From NCBI GenBank assembly GCA_903837605.1, contig CAILVF010000031.1, forward strand, positions 18,789-82,788: a stretch of 64,000 nucleotides of DNA, written 5' to 3'. Position 1 is the first letter of the stretch; every line of letters begins with the position of its first letter. Shown one piece after another: positions 45,528-54,673 of this stretch. The DNA comes from an uncultured Bacteroidales bacterium (GTDB lineage: Bacteria; Bacteroidota; Bacteroidia; Bacteroidales; FEN-979). Both the position numbers and the translations under genes were made by a program. The notes beneath the pieces were generated by a model. The model saw only the letters and a list, made by a program, of their open reading frames with translations. It ran no database searches and was not told the origin of the DNA.

Positions 45528-46313
45528 TCTATGCCTGTCACCGAAATCATCGTTATTATCGTAGCCGGGGTCTTCGTCGGATTCATTAACACCCTCTCGG
45601 GCGGGGGATCGGTGATCAGCCTTTCCCTGCTGGTAATCCTTGGCCTGCCCGCCGGGATTGCCAATGGCACCAACCGTATCAGCATATTCTTCCAAACGCT
45701 TTCTTCGGTGGGAAGCTTCACAAAACAAAAAATGTTCACCGACCTCAGGCCCGTCTGGCTTGGTATCCCGGCAACCATAGGATCGGTATTCGGCGCATAT
45801 CTTGCGGTTGATGTGAACGGGAAAGTCATAGAGATCGCGATGATACTAGCGATGATACTGATGGCTTTTTTCCTGTTCTACAAGCCTGACCGCTGGCTTA
45901 AGGAAAACCCGGCCTTGCTGCAACGTAAACTCAGGTGGTGGCAGTTTGCGATCTTCTTCGCCGTGGGATTTTACGGTGGTTTCATCCAGGTAGGCGTCGG
46001 GTATTTCCTGCTCATGGCCCTGGTGCTGGGAACCGGCTACGACCTGGTAAAAGCCAATGCGGTGAAAAACCTGATCGTGTTTTTTTATGCAATCTTCGCA
46101 CTGGCGGTCTTCGTGATCAACGGACAGGTCCACTACATGTACGGACTTTTGCTGAGCGCCGGAAGCGTGGTTGGGGCGCTCATCGCCTCTTACTTCGCCG
46201 TTAAAAAAGGAGCCGGTTTTATCAGGGCGGTCATCATCCTTTCGATCATTTTGACGGTATTACAGATCAGCGGACTGATCAACTTCACACATCTTCTGAA
46301 AAGTATTTTATAA
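45525..46313 (+). CDS. TauE/SafE (TSUP)-family sulfite/organic-anion permease
   Basis: A 262-residue inner-membrane protein with about eight helices in two repeats. FINTLSGGGSVISLSLLV near residue 20-37 and YGGFIQVGVGYFLLMALV near 146-163 are the two G-rich half-repeats of the TSUP family, which exports sulfite, sulfoacetate or related anions or takes up small carboxylates. Direction and substrate are unknown. The ATG is the first base after the APC stop codon, so translation is probably coupled, and the start lies in the last heptamer unit. Confidence 0.87.
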   Translation: MSMPVTEIIVIIVAGVFVGFINTLSGGGSVISLSLLVILGLPAGIANGTNRISIFFQTLSSVGSFTKQKMFTDLRPVWLGIPATIGSVFGAYLAVDVNGKVIEIAMILAMILMAFFLFYKPDRWLKENPALLQRKLRWWQFAIFFAVGFYGGFIQVGVGYFLLMALVLGTGYDLVKANAVKNLIVFFYAIFALAVFVINGQVHYMYGLLLSAGSVVGALIASYFAVKKGAGFIRAVIILSIILTVLQISGLINFTHLLKSIL

Positions 46314-46325
46314 GACGTTAAGCCT

Positions 46326-47351
46326 ATGAAAAGGTCTGTATTTCTGTTTGTTTTTTTACTGGCGGGCGGATGGCTGTTTGCCCAGGTCAATCCTGCAACC
46401 GCTGTTTCAACCAACCCGGTAAACAAGCGCTGGGTCCTTGTAATCCACGGGGGTGCCGGGGGTCCGGTAAAAGGTACAATGAAACCGGAGAAGGAAAAGC
46501 AATATACCGATTCCCTGAACAAAGCCTTAAAGATAGGGGCAGGGGTTTTATCATCGGGAGGCAGCAGCCTCGATGCTGTTGAAGCCGTGATCAGGTTCAT
46601 GGAAGATTGCCCCCTTTTCAATGCAGGAAAGGGAGCCGTGCTTACCGAAGACGGGAAAGCCGAACTTGACGCTTCCATCATGGATGGAAAAACAGGGAAG
46701 GCCGGGGCAGTAGGTTGCGTGACTACTATAAAAAATCCGATTTCTGCCGCCCGGACGGTCATGGATAAAAGCGAGTATGTATTGCTGGTTGGAAACGGGG
46801 CTGAAACCTTTGCCAAAACAATGGGCCTGCAAATCGTTGACCCTTCGTATTTTATTACGCCCGAGAGGCTTGAAGCCTGGAAAGAGGCTAAACAGAAAAT
46901 CCCGCCAGGGCAACCCGCTCCCTCATCCGCCGACAAAGAAAAAAAAGGAACTGTCGGTTGTGTAGCTCTGGATACATATGGAAACCTGGCAGCAGGTACA
47001 TCCACCGGCGGGCGGATGATGAAGATGAGCGGAAGGGTAGGCGACAGCCCTATCATAGGGGCCGGTACGTATGCCGAAAATAATTCCTGCGCGGTTTCCT
47101 GCACAGGGCATGGTGAGTTTTTCATCAGGAACTCTGCGGGGTTTTCAGTTTCTGCACAGATGCTTTATGCACACAAACCTTTAAAGGAAGCCGCTGATTT
47201 TGTGATCTTCGATATACTGAAAGCAAAGGGAGGGGAAGGCGGACTTATTGCCCTTGACAGGGAAGGGAACATAGCCATGCCCTTCAGTTCAAATGCGATG
47301 TTCAGGGGGACTGTTTCTGCCGGGGCCCCGGCGGAGGTCAAGATATATTAA
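46326..47351 (+). CDS. Exported isoaspartyl peptidase / L-asparaginase (Ntn hydrolase)
   Basis: A 341-residue precursor of a plant-type asparaginase: signal peptide at 1-20 (LAGGWLFAQ), the first strand WVLVIHGGAGGPVKG near 38, and the self-cleavage point before GTVGCVALD near residue 209, where the new N-terminal Thr is the nucleophile. GAGTYAENNSCAVSCTGHGE is the conserved substrate loop (TGHGE). It would remove beta-linked isoaspartyl dipeptides and asparagine in the periplasm. It begins 12 bases after the TSUP gene and may share its transcript. A bidirectional hairpin follows it. Confidence 0.9.
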   Translation: MKRSVFLFVFLLAGGWLFAQVNPATAVSTNPVNKRWVLVIHGGAGGPVKGTMKPEKEKQYTDSLNKALKIGAGVLSSGGSSLDAVEAVIRFMEDCPLFNAGKGAVLTEDGKAELDASIMDGKTGKAGAVGCVTTIKNPISAARTVMDKSEYVLLVGNGAETFAKTMGLQIVDPSYFITPERLEAWKEAKQKIPPGQPAPSSADKEKKGTVGCVALDTYGNLAAGTSTGGRMMKMSGRVGDSPIIGAGTYAENNSCAVSCTGHGEFFIRNSAGFSVSAQMLYAHKPLKEAADFVIFDILKAKGGEGGLIALDREGNIAMPFSSNAMFRGTVSAGAPAEVKIY

Positions 47352-47357
47352 AGGGAT

Positions 47358-47388
47358 AAAAAAAGCCGGGCGTTTTCACGGCCCGGCC
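47358..47388 (-). terminator. Intrinsic terminator, stronger on the minus strand
   Basis: A 7-bp GC stem (GCCGGGC with GCCCGGC, 9-base loop) is followed on the minus strand by TTTTTTTATCCC. This is a classic terminator for the lipoprotein gene ending at 47413. On the plus strand it may also stop the asparaginase transcript, but there the T-run is poor. Confidence 0.8.
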
Positions 47389-47412
47389 TTATCGGATCAG
47401 TTAATATTGAGT

Positions 47413-48348
47413 TTAGGGCAGGAACAGATAGAGGGTTCCGCTGTTGCCGTTCTTATACCAGTCGACTTTGTATTTGACCGGGCAATCATCATTGGTTACA
47501 GGCTGGTTATTGGAGTCGTATCCGAAGGTGAGGGTCGCTCCTTTGCTGTCGGCGGGGATCATCATCTTTTTCTGTCCCGAGCATGGGTCAAACCCGCAGA
47601 CCTGCCTGTGAACAACCGACTGAAGGATCTGGATGTAGAACTGTTCGTTGTTCCTGTTGATTCCCCACAGAACGAGGTTGTCATAGCCATCAGCTGAACC
47701 AAAACCGTCGATCGTCATAACCAGGTTCGTGTTAACCTTTGTAAAGGTGACCTGGCGGCGAACATTCCAGAATTTTGTGGTACTGTCGCTAAAAATCACA
47801 TTCATATATCCCGAGTCTTTAGTTGTAACGAAAGTCCTGTATTGCGGGATCATAAAGATAAGGCCGCCGCTTACGTTCACTAAGGTCTTACGGCCGTTAA
47901 GGGTAACTGATTTTCCTGATTTAACATGGGTGACATGGAAATTGATGTATTTATAAGTTATGGCTGCTCCGGCCTGCCACCACTTCGTGCCTAGATGTTT
48001 GGTGATCTCAACCTGTCCTGTGCGGATGAGGTTTCCCCTGCAGTTAGCGCCGTTGTATGTTATGTAATAGGTCATGGTGTCACTTGCAATGGACATGGAG
48101 TCTACAGTTGCATGGCATGGCAGTAATTCCGTCGATTTCAGCCCGCCGTTACCCGAAAGGACGGTGTTGATATCGTTTAGGGCCTCATCTGATGCGGAAG
48201 TTACCTGGTTTTCATCGTTGGCAAGGTTCTGGATGGAACTTGTGTTTGGATTATCAACAGAGCTTTTTGATTTCTGGCAGGATGTCAATCCGAAGAAAGC
48301 GGTAAGGACAAGAGCAAGACTTAAGGTGAAGATTCTCGTTGTTTTCAT
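47413..48348 (-). CDS. Lipoprotein of unknown function
   Basis: A 311-residue lipoprotein with signal LALVLTAFFGLTSC and lipidation Cys at about 24, then a Ser/Asn-rich linker, then a beta-rich domain (about 75-300) with paired cysteines at C78/C102 and C258/C263-like positions (CGFDPC). I do not recognise the family. It is the last gene of the ECF sigma-FecR-TonB receptor locus, 84 bases after the DUF4249 gene, and is followed by the intrinsic terminator. Its place suggests a surface protein of that system; this is inference. Confidence 0.75.
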   Translation of the reverse strand: MKTTRIFTLSLALVLTAFFGLTSCQKSKSSVDNPNTSSIQNLANDENQVTSASDEALNDINTVLSGNGGLKSTELLPCHATVDSMSIASDTMTYYITYNGANCRGNLIRTGQVEITKHLGTKWWQAGAAITYKYINFHVTHVKSGKSVTLNGRKTLVNVSGGLIFMIPQYRTFVTTKDSGYMNVIFSDSTTKFWNVRRQVTFTKVNTNLVMTIDGFGSADGYDNLVLWGINRNNEQFYIQILQSVVHRQVCGFDPCSGQKKMMIPADSKGATLTFGYDSNNQPVTNDDCPVKYKVDWYKNGNSGTLYLFLP

Positions 48349-48432
48349 GTTGGTATGTGTTAAGGTTAGTTTTAGCTTTTGTTAATTATACACGGATGTT
48401 TGATCGTACCCTGATGCCTGTATTAAAAATGT

Positions 48433-49254
48433 TCATTTTCCTGCGATCACCGACAACTCATTCACCGAACAAACACCGAAGAACCCTACGGCTCCGGAAC
48501 TCAGGTTTGTAGAAACATTCGCCGCGGCTGTAGGGAACAATCCGCCCTGCCAGCTGGTTTCAAGAAGCATTTCGCGAACAAATTCCGCATGCGCGGGAGC
48601 GAGGGAGTATCTTCTTTGCGTGATATTGGTTCCCCTGGGGAATGAGACCTGTTCCACCACCGGGGCAAAGACCTCGCTCACATCCAGGGTCGGGAGGGTA
48701 TAAAACAGCATCCTTGCCTTGCATTTGCTTGTATCGGCATGCTCATACCCGGGGACTTTGGTCCAGTCGAGCAGTATTTCCCACATCGCCGGTTGGGTGC
48801 TGCTGAAGGCGCTGGCAACGTAATCAATGTGGTATAACGTATCCTTATCGTTTTGTGTACACATCAGCTGGGCGAATGTCGTACCTGGTATCATGGATGC
48901 CTTGGCCGAATAAACCGAGCTCCCGCTATAGATATTCAGGGTATACGTTTTGTTCGGGAGCGCCATAAAGCTTGAAGGGGTTTTGTATCTTCCGCTTCCT
49001 GAGGGATCCTCCGTTAGTGTCCAGTTCGAGTCGGCCGTGAAGATCAGTACCGTTGCACCGCTTAAAGGAATTGCAGGATCGTTCAGTGCGTTTACGGGAT
49101 GGTTGATCACGATGGTCTGGGCTTTCCGCTCGGAAGTAAGAATGCCGTCCACAGCGATGAGGTTTGGGTCCACCCCGGGCATATTCCATACGGTTTGCTT
49201 GACGCAGGATGCCATCAGAACAAATAAAACCAGTATTATCAATGTCCTCTTCAT
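48433..49254 (-). CDS. DUF4249 lipoprotein
   Basis: A 273-residue lipoprotein (LVLFVLMASC, Cys at about 17) of the DUF4249 family, found in Bacteroidota directly after TonB-dependent receptors with an STN domain. PNLIAVDGILTSERKAQTIVI near 30 and the PLSGATVLIF segment near 64 fit a beta-sandwich start. Family members are assumed to sit on the outer membrane and help the receptor, as SusD-like proteins do. Its ATG overlaps the receptor stop codon (TGATG), so translation is coupled. No SusD gene is present. Confidence 0.83.
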   Translation of the reverse strand: MKRTLIILVLFVLMASCVKQTVWNMPGVDPNLIAVDGILTSERKAQTIVINHPVNALNDPAIPLSGATVLIFTADSNWTLTEDPSGSGRYKTPSSFMALPNKTYTLNIYSGSSVYSAKASMIPGTTFAQLMCTQNDKDTLYHIDYVASAFSSTQPAMWEILLDWTKVPGYEHADTSKCKARMLFYTLPTLDVSEVFAPVVEQVSFPRGTNITQRRYSLAPAHAEFVREMLLETSWQGGLFPTAAANVSTNLSSGAVGFFGVCSVNELSVIAGK

Positions 49255-51953
49255 CAGAATTTAAATTGATAATTGATGGATGGAATGATCCCTGCTACCG
49301 AAAGAGTGGTCGGGACAAGCTGGTACCCGCCCTGCAAATTCGTGGGTACTACCAGGTTGCCGTTACTGTCCATCATGCGGTTGAAGCTCAGAGAAAACGG
49401 GTTATACCGTCCGTAAGCATTGTATAATGTAAGGATGAGGTTTTGCTGAAAACGTTTTTCTGGTTTGCTGATGCGGTAAGTCACGGAAAGATCGAGGCGG
49501 TGATAATCGGGTAGCCTGCTGTTATTCCTTGCTCCGTAAACGGGAACCGAATAACCGTTATTATAATAGAACCCCGTAGGTGTGGTTATGGGGCTGCCGG
49601 TATGATAATACCAAACGGCCGAAAAAGCCCAGTGCCGGTGATTGTCGTAGGACAGGTTGATGCACACATCGTTCGGACTGTCGAAATTCGAAGGATAAGG
49701 CTCGCTGTTGTTGACCGAATTGGTTTGCACAACCGACCTGGACCATGTGTATGATATCCAGCCGGTAAGCCTGCCTTCCGATTTCCTGAGCATGAGCTCC
49801 AGTCCGTAAGCCCAGGCTTTGCCGAAACGGAGCTCGCCTTCAATGAGAGGATTATACAGTAGGTTGGCATGGTCTTTATAATCCAGGTGGTCGGTGTAAG
49901 CTTTATAAAAAATTTCGGCGCTGAATAACAGCCTTTCCCGGGAGAATTTCTGGTAACACCCGAGGGCCCACTGGTCGGCTTTCTGGGCAGGGATATCGGG
50001 CCCGCAGGGAACCCAGACATCCAGGGATGTAAACGGCCCGGTGGAATTCGACAGCTGCTGTATGAACTGGGTATTCCTGGAATACCCGAACTTCAGCGAG
50101 GTCTTTTCTGTGATATTGTAAATAATGCTCAGCCTCGGTTCAGGGCTGAAATAGGTGTAGTAGCAAATGTTTTGTTTGTACTTTGCCGAATCTATGAGCT
50201 GGTAGTTGGCGTCGAAAGAATATACCGTCGTGGGGCCGAAATCCTGCCAGAGGGGCAGTCTTAGCCCGTATTTCAAAACGAGATGGTTCCCTATCTTTTG
50301 TTCATTCCCGAGATACAGATCATATTCCATCGAATGGTACTTAGGCACGACGGTGCCGGCCGAGGTCGGGCTTTTATCTTCCCCTTTGTTCAGGTTACCC
50401 GGGTTTGACTGGTAATTCGTCACTTCCATGCCTGCACGAAGGGTGTTGCCGGAGTTCAGGAACCATGTAAAATCCGATTTAAGGCTGATGTTTGAAATCG
50501 AGGAGGTCCAGAAACTTTGCTGCTTTTCACTGGTGTACAGGTAATAGTTGTACCTGCTGTAATTCAGGGTGGTGTTTGAAAAAAGCTTTTTATTGAAGAC
50601 ATGGTTCCAGCGGGCCGTTCCCAGGATATTGTTCCAGCTTATGCCGAATGTGCGGTAGGCCGATGCATTGACCCGGCTAAAATCATCACGGCCGGTATAA
50701 AAGGTGATGTAGAACCTGTTGTTGTCGTTTGCTATGAAGTTCAGCTTGGCATTGATATCATAAAACTGGATATTGAATGCAGGCTGGTCATTCAGGAGGT
50801 AATTAAGCCAGTTCAGCGTGGAAAGGCGGCCGGAGATAAAAAAGGAGGCATGGTTTTTCCAGATTGGGCCTTCTATGGAGATATTGGAAGCATATGGCCC
50901 CAGGTTGCCGCTGAAACCAAAGCGTTTCATATTTCCTTCCCTGGCCTTCACATCCACCACCGAACTCAGTCTTCCCCCGAAACGGGGCGGGAAATCGCCC
51001 TTGTAAACCTGGATATCATTCACCGCATCCGGAGAGAGGGCCGAAAAAAATCCGAACAGATGCGATGGATTGTAAATCGGCGTTTCATCCAGCAGCAACA
51101 GGTTCTGGTCACTGTTGCCACCCCTCACATAGAAGAACGAGGACCCGTCACCGTATGAGCGTATACCGGGAACGGCCTGGAGGGCTTTGAGGATATCGGG
51201 GGCGCCGGCAAATCCCGGCAGGCTGGCCAGGGTTTTGTTAGAAAAATTAAAATCGCTCAACTGGCTCCGCCGGATGTCGGATGCCGTTTCTTTTGGCTTC
51301 ACCTCGACTTCTTTTATATCAAGCCTGGCTTCCTCCATCTCTTTGCTTATTCTCTGATCACTCTTTAAATCCAGTTCTTCTTTGATCTCCCTGAAGCCCA
51401 GGAAGGAATAATCCAGCACATAGCTGCCTTCGGGAAGTGTCAGCGAATAAAACCCGTACGAGTTCGTATTGGTGCCGTAAGCTGTCCCGCTGGCGTAAAC
51501 ATTGGCCCCTATGAGCACCTCACCGCTGCTCTTTTCCCTGATATAACCGCTTATGGTTATATGGCGGAGGGTTTTTGCGTGCTCTTCCTGGGGAGGAATC
51601 AGGCCGGCAGCGGGAGCTTTAAGCACCACCTGGTCCTCAAGCTCAAAAAAAGTAATGCCTGCAGGCTTTAAAATAGCATCGAGGACTTCCTTCAGTGGCT
51701 TCTTACTGCAGTTTATGCTAACGGTTTTATCGGCGGGGATGCTTTGAGGATTGTACGAAAAGTTAATGTTGCCTTCAACGGATATTGCTTTAATGGCATC
51801 GGGCAGGGGCTTGTTTTTTATATGTATGCTGATGGGCTTGTCGAGGATCTGGGCGTTTGCATTGAATGCCAGGGTTAAGCATAGCAAAAGCAGCAGAGAC
51901 CTGATTTCTGTTATCTGTCTTGATATTTTTTCTCTTCTGGGGTTTATCTGCAT
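49254..51953 (-). CDS. TonB-dependent receptor with STN and carboxypeptidase-like domains
   Basis: An 899-residue outer-membrane receptor. Signal peptide to about 35; STN (secretin/TonB short N-terminal) domain at about 37-110 (PISIHIKNKPLPDAI); carboxypeptidase-D regulatory-like beta-domain at 130-215; plug at about 230-345; and a 22-strand barrel ending in Phe (YQFKF). The STN domain is the surface-signalling part that contacts a FecR-type anti-sigma factor, encoded just upstream. It probably imports an unknown ligand and reports its presence to FecR and the ECF sigma factor. Start overlaps the end of fecR by 10 bases. Confidence 0.92.
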   Translation of the reverse strand: MQINPRREKISRQITEIRSLLLLLCLTLAFNANAQILDKPISIHIKNKPLPDAIKAISVEGNINFSYNPQSIPADKTVSINCSKKPLKEVLDAILKPAGITFFELEDQVVLKAPAAGLIPPQEEHAKTLRHITISGYIREKSSGEVLIGANVYASGTAYGTNTNSYGFYSLTLPEGSYVLDYSFLGFREIKEELDLKSDQRISKEMEEARLDIKEVEVKPKETASDIRRSQLSDFNFSNKTLASLPGFAGAPDILKALQAVPGIRSYGDGSSFFYVRGGNSDQNLLLLDETPIYNPSHLFGFFSALSPDAVNDIQVYKGDFPPRFGGRLSSVVDVKAREGNMKRFGFSGNLGPYASNISIEGPIWKNHASFFISGRLSTLNWLNYLLNDQPAFNIQFYDINAKLNFIANDNNRFYITFYTGRDDFSRVNASAYRTFGISWNNILGTARWNHVFNKKLFSNTTLNYSRYNYYLYTSEKQQSFWTSSISNISLKSDFTWFLNSGNTLRAGMEVTNYQSNPGNLNKGEDKSPTSAGTVVPKYHSMEYDLYLGNEQKIGNHLVLKYGLRLPLWQDFGPTTVYSFDANYQLIDSAKYKQNICYYTYFSPEPRLSIIYNITEKTSLKFGYSRNTQFIQQLSNSTGPFTSLDVWVPCGPDIPAQKADQWALGCYQKFSRERLLFSAEIFYKAYTDHLDYKDHANLLYNPLIEGELRFGKAWAYGLELMLRKSEGRLTGWISYTWSRSVVQTNSVNNSEPYPSNFDSPNDVCINLSYDNHRHWAFSAVWYYHTGSPITTPTGFYYNNGYSVPVYGARNNSRLPDYHRLDLSVTYRISKPEKRFQQNLILTLYNAYGRYNPFSLSFNRMMDSNGNLVVPTNLQGGYQLVPTTLSVAGIIPSINYQFKF

Positions 51954-52993
51954 CCTTTGCCGGAGATTTCCACCAAAGATCCGGAATTCCTGATATTTAC
52001 ATCTAACGTTGCTTTGATAACGTTTAGTACAGATTCAAGGGATTGATTGTCAAAAGTTGCAGTAAGGCGGCAGTGGGCCAGGGCCGTATCGGTTATACGG
52101 ATATCGGCCTGGTAAACCTTGCATAAGGTGGCAACCACTGAAGAAAGAGGATCGTTGCTGAAAGTGATCCGGCGGGTCTTCCAGGCCATGTAGTTGGCAT
52201 CCTGGTTGGTGTTTATGAGGATCTGGCCCCCATGGATAACGGCTCTTTCACCCGGGTTCAGCACCCTGGCCTGGCCGGACTGGTTCTCAAAGTAAAGTTC
52301 AACTTTGCCTGTGGTCAGCACCAGCTCGAAATCCCCGTTCAGGGAATGTGTATTTATGTAAAATGAAGTTCCTTTCACTTCAACCCTGATCCCGTCGGTA
52401 GAAATGATGAATGGTTTTGATGCATTGTGTGCCACATCGAAATAGGCTTCGCCTTCAAGGCTTACGGCCCTTTTCTTCCCTTTGAATGTTTCGGGGTATT
52501 TAATTACCGCTCCTGTATTAAGTTCGACCGTTGAACCGTCGGGCAGAAAGGCTTCCATACGGCCGGTATTGGCGGCAAGTTCTTTGATAACAGGCCTGTT
52601 GAGATAACGGAAAAGCAGGAATGAAGGGAGGGCCAGGATCAGGAGCACAGCTGCGGCCCGCAGGAGAAAGCGTGAAATGGTGAGATGGTGAGATGGTGAG
52701 ATGCTGATTTCTATGTCACGATCTTCGGGGGCAAAATGGTCTTCAAATTCATCATGATCTTTAACCATCCCCGCCCGCTTTTGAAACTCTTCCCATTCCA
52801 GATCAATATTTGCAGCCTCGGCAACACGAATTTCCTCTGAAGCCATCCATGAATATTGCGACTCCCTGAAACACTTTTCATTTTCAGGATCCGCTTCAAC
52901 CCATGACGAGAGCGCACTGACCTCGTCAGGTGTTGCTTCCCCGCTGAAATACTTCACAATGAGCTCTTCAAAATATGTAGGATCTTGTTCCAT
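51944..52993 (-). CDS. FecR-family anti-sigma factor
   Basis: A 349-residue inner-membrane regulator. Cytoplasmic anti-sigma part at residues 1-100 (ending in a conserved-looking SW region, FRESQYSW), membrane helix at 108-130, and a periplasmic FecR domain (150-245) followed by a DUF4974-like end. In this family, signal from the TonB receptor STN domain releases the sigma factor. The DNA just before the membrane helix has three exact GGTGAGAT octamers (52679-52702), which make residues 98-105, SISPSHHLT, in a linker; this is unusual. It is 56 bases downstream of the sigma gene and overlaps the receptor start. Confidence 0.9.
   Translation of the reverse strand: MEQDPTYFEELIVKYFSGEATPDEVSALSSWVEADPENEKCFRESQYSWMASEEIRVAEAANIDLEWEEFQKRAGMVKDHDEFEDHFAPEDRDIEISISPSHHLTISRFLLRAAAVLLILALPSFLLFRYLNRPVIKELAANTGRMEAFLPDGSTVELNTGAVIKYPETFKGKKRAVSLEGEAYFDVAHNASKPFIISTDGIRVEVKGTSFYINTHSLNGDFELVLTTGKVELYFENQSGQARVLNPGERAVIHGGQILINTNQDANYMAWKTRRITFSNDPLSSVVATLCKVYQADIRITDTALAHCRLTATFDNQSLESVLNVIKATLDVNIRNSGSLVEISGKGCR
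52679..52702 (-). repeat. Triple GGTGAGAT octamer inside fecR
   Basis: Three perfect tandem 8-bp copies on the plus strand (minus-strand codons ATCTCACC), equal to 24 bases, so the frame is kept. They code for the hydrophilic stretch before the membrane helix of FecR. The unit has the same length and similar base use as the intergenic octamers. Confidence 0.85.
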
Positions 52994-53049
52994 GATTACT
53001 TGTTATACACCTGAACACTCGTTTACCCTGATACTATATTAAAAAAAGA

Positions 53050-53565
53050 TCAATTCCGTTTTATCCTGGTCCTGAGATGCGCCAGGGCCTTCGACATCTG
53101 GGTCTCAACAGTTTTGACAGAGATCTGCAAATGGTCTGCGATCTGCTGGTATTTCATCTGCTCAAAACGATTCAGCCGGAACACTTCCCTGCATTTTTCA
53201 GGAAGTTCCTCAATGGCATTATGCACCTGACGGCTGAGCTCCCTGAATTCAATCTGATCGTATTCTTCGGCTGAAGGAATGGGGAGAAGCCCTCCGAGGC
53301 TGAGCAAAGTCCCTGAGAAACGCTTGTTGTCGCGGAGATAATTCAGGCAGCGGTTCCTTACCGATGCCGAAAGGTAGGATTTGACTTCCCGTTCCGGATC
53401 TATGCTTTCACGTTTCTCCCAAAGGTTGATGAAGGCTTCCTGGACTATTTCTTTCGCAGCTTCCTCTTCCTTAACATAGCTGATGGCAAAGTACAGCATG
53501 CCTTTGTATTCACTGCGAAACAAAAATTCAAACTGGGATCTGGATAATCCGTGTTCCGGGTTCAT
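53050..53565 (-). CDS. ECF RNA polymerase sigma factor (FecI-like)
   Basis: A 171-residue sigma-70 factor of the extracytoplasmic-function group. Region 2 is at about 15-80 (AISYVKEEEAAKEIVQEAFINLWEKR) and region 4 at about 110-165 (ELPEKCREVFRLNRFEQMKYQQIADHLQISVKTVETQM), with the helix-turn-helix that reads the -35 element. It stands before fecR and a TonB receptor, so it should transcribe that locus when the receptor is loaded. Its own promoter was not identified. It is 42 bases from the dCMP deaminase stop. Confidence 0.93.
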   Translation of the reverse strand: MNPEHGLSRSQFEFLFRSEYKGMLYFAISYVKEEEAAKEIVQEAFINLWEKRESIDPEREVKSYLSASVRNRCLNYLRDNKRFSGTLLSLGGLLPIPSAEEYDQIEFRELSRQVHNAIEELPEKCREVFRLNRFEQMKYQQIADHLQISVKTVETQMSKALAHLRTRIKRN

Positions 53566-53607
53566 AATTCTATGTTCTCAACGCGTCTGAGGCAGGTTCA
53601 TTATGCC

Positions 53608-54105
53608 TTATCCCTGCTGGTTAGTATATTCCTGTACCTCGTTATACACATAATCGAGGATTACCCCTGACTGCCTGAACATTTCTTCACTTTCCATGCT
53701 GTCGTGGTATTTTCTTTCGCATACCACGCGTTCTATTCCGCAGTTGATGATGAGCATGGCACAGGTGCGGCAGGGTGTCATCCTGCAATAAATGGTGGCA
53801 CCCTGAAGGGAGATGCCAAGACGCGCTGCCTGGCATATTGCATTTTGTTCGGCATGGACGGTTCGCATGCAATGCTGGGTGATGCGGCCGTCATCATGAT
53901 GGACTTTCTTCATCAGGTGGCCTATTTCGTCGCAATGCTTCAGTCCCCTGGGGCTGCCCACATAGCCGGTTACAAGTATCTGTTTGTCGCGGGAGATCAC
54001 GCAGCCGCTCCGGCCCCGGTCACAGGTTGCCCTGGTGGCTACCGTGTTTGCAATTTCCATAAAATACTGGTCCCAGGTTGGTCGTATGTAATGCTGCTCT
54101 TCCAT
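53608..54105 (-). CDS. Deoxycytidylate (dCMP) deaminase
   Basis: A 165-residue zinc enzyme that turns dCMP into dUMP for thymidylate synthesis. Zinc ligands are H84 in TVHAEQN (E86 is the proton shuttle) and C112/C115 in PCRTC; the RGRSGCVI segment near 30 and SPRG at 51-54 fit the ComE/dCMP deaminase branch. One base separates it from the stop of the kinase gene above, so the two are co-translated. An alternative is a related cytidine-type deaminase, but substrate loops favour dCMP. Confidence 0.88.
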   Translation of the reverse strand: MEEQHYIRPTWDQYFMEIANTVATRATCDRGRSGCVISRDKQILVTGYVGSPRGLKHCDEIGHLMKKVHHDDGRITQHCMRTVHAEQNAICQAARLGISLQGATIYCRMTPCRTCAMLIINCGIERVVCERKYHDSMESEEMFRQSGVILDYVYNEVQEYTNQQG

Positions 54106-54106
54106 A

Positions 54107-54658
54107 TCAGATCTTTTTTAAGATTTCTTCCACCCCGGTATACAATTCCTCCCTGGTCCCGTTATTTGTGAGCACGAAATCGGCCATGCGTATACACTCC
54201 CTGATGTTCTGCATATTCGGATCGGTGGAAGTCATTTCCCTTTCTTCGTTTTGTGTGAAAGTAGCAAAAGAAACATTATCGGTCTCCGACTTCCTTTCAA
54301 GTATGCGTTCGAACCTTACCTTCGGATCGGCATCTATAGCCAGGAGGTAAAAATCACCCTTTGCCCTCAGTGAAGAGGCCTCACCGGGGGTCCTTACGCT
54401 TTCAATGATGCAGTTTTCGCCGCTTCCCGCTGCCTGCTCATACAAGCAATCGACGACATAAGAAGGGCCGTAAGTTTTCCTCAGCCTGTTGCCAAGCAAA
54501 AACATGCTGTCACGGTTTTCGGGCATCCCTTCCACACGGATCAACTCAAGCAGGAAACCACGAACTGAAAAATGTTTAAATCCCCTTGATTTCTCAAGAT
54601 ATTCAACGACTGTCCCTTTTCCGGCCCCTAAAGTTCCGGTAATTCCGATGCATACCAT
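54107..54658 (-). CDS. P-loop kinase of the nucleotide/dephospho-CoA kinase type
   Basis: A 183-residue protein from the ATG at 54658. The Walker A motif GTLGAGKGT is at residues 8-16 and a lid-like Arg-rich stretch (RFERILERKSETDN) near 112. The overall arrangement is like adenylate, cytidylate and dephospho-CoA kinases, and IESVRTPGEASSLR near 88 sits where such enzymes bind the phosphate acceptor. It may phosphorylate a deoxynucleotide, since the next gene is dCMP deaminase. The substrate is not certain. The longer frame from 54730 is excluded because its first part contains a promoter -7 box. Confidence 0.72.
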   Translation of the reverse strand: MVCIGITGTLGAGKGTVVEYLEKSRGFKHFSVRGFLLELIRVEGMPENRDSMFLLGNRLRKTYGPSYVVDCLYEQAAGSGENCIIESVRTPGEASSLRAKGDFYLLAIDADPKVRFERILERKSETDNVSFATFTQNEEREMTSTDPNMQNIRECIRMADFVLTNNGTREELYTGVEEILKKI

Positions 54659-54673
54659 ATCCCCGGGAAATGT

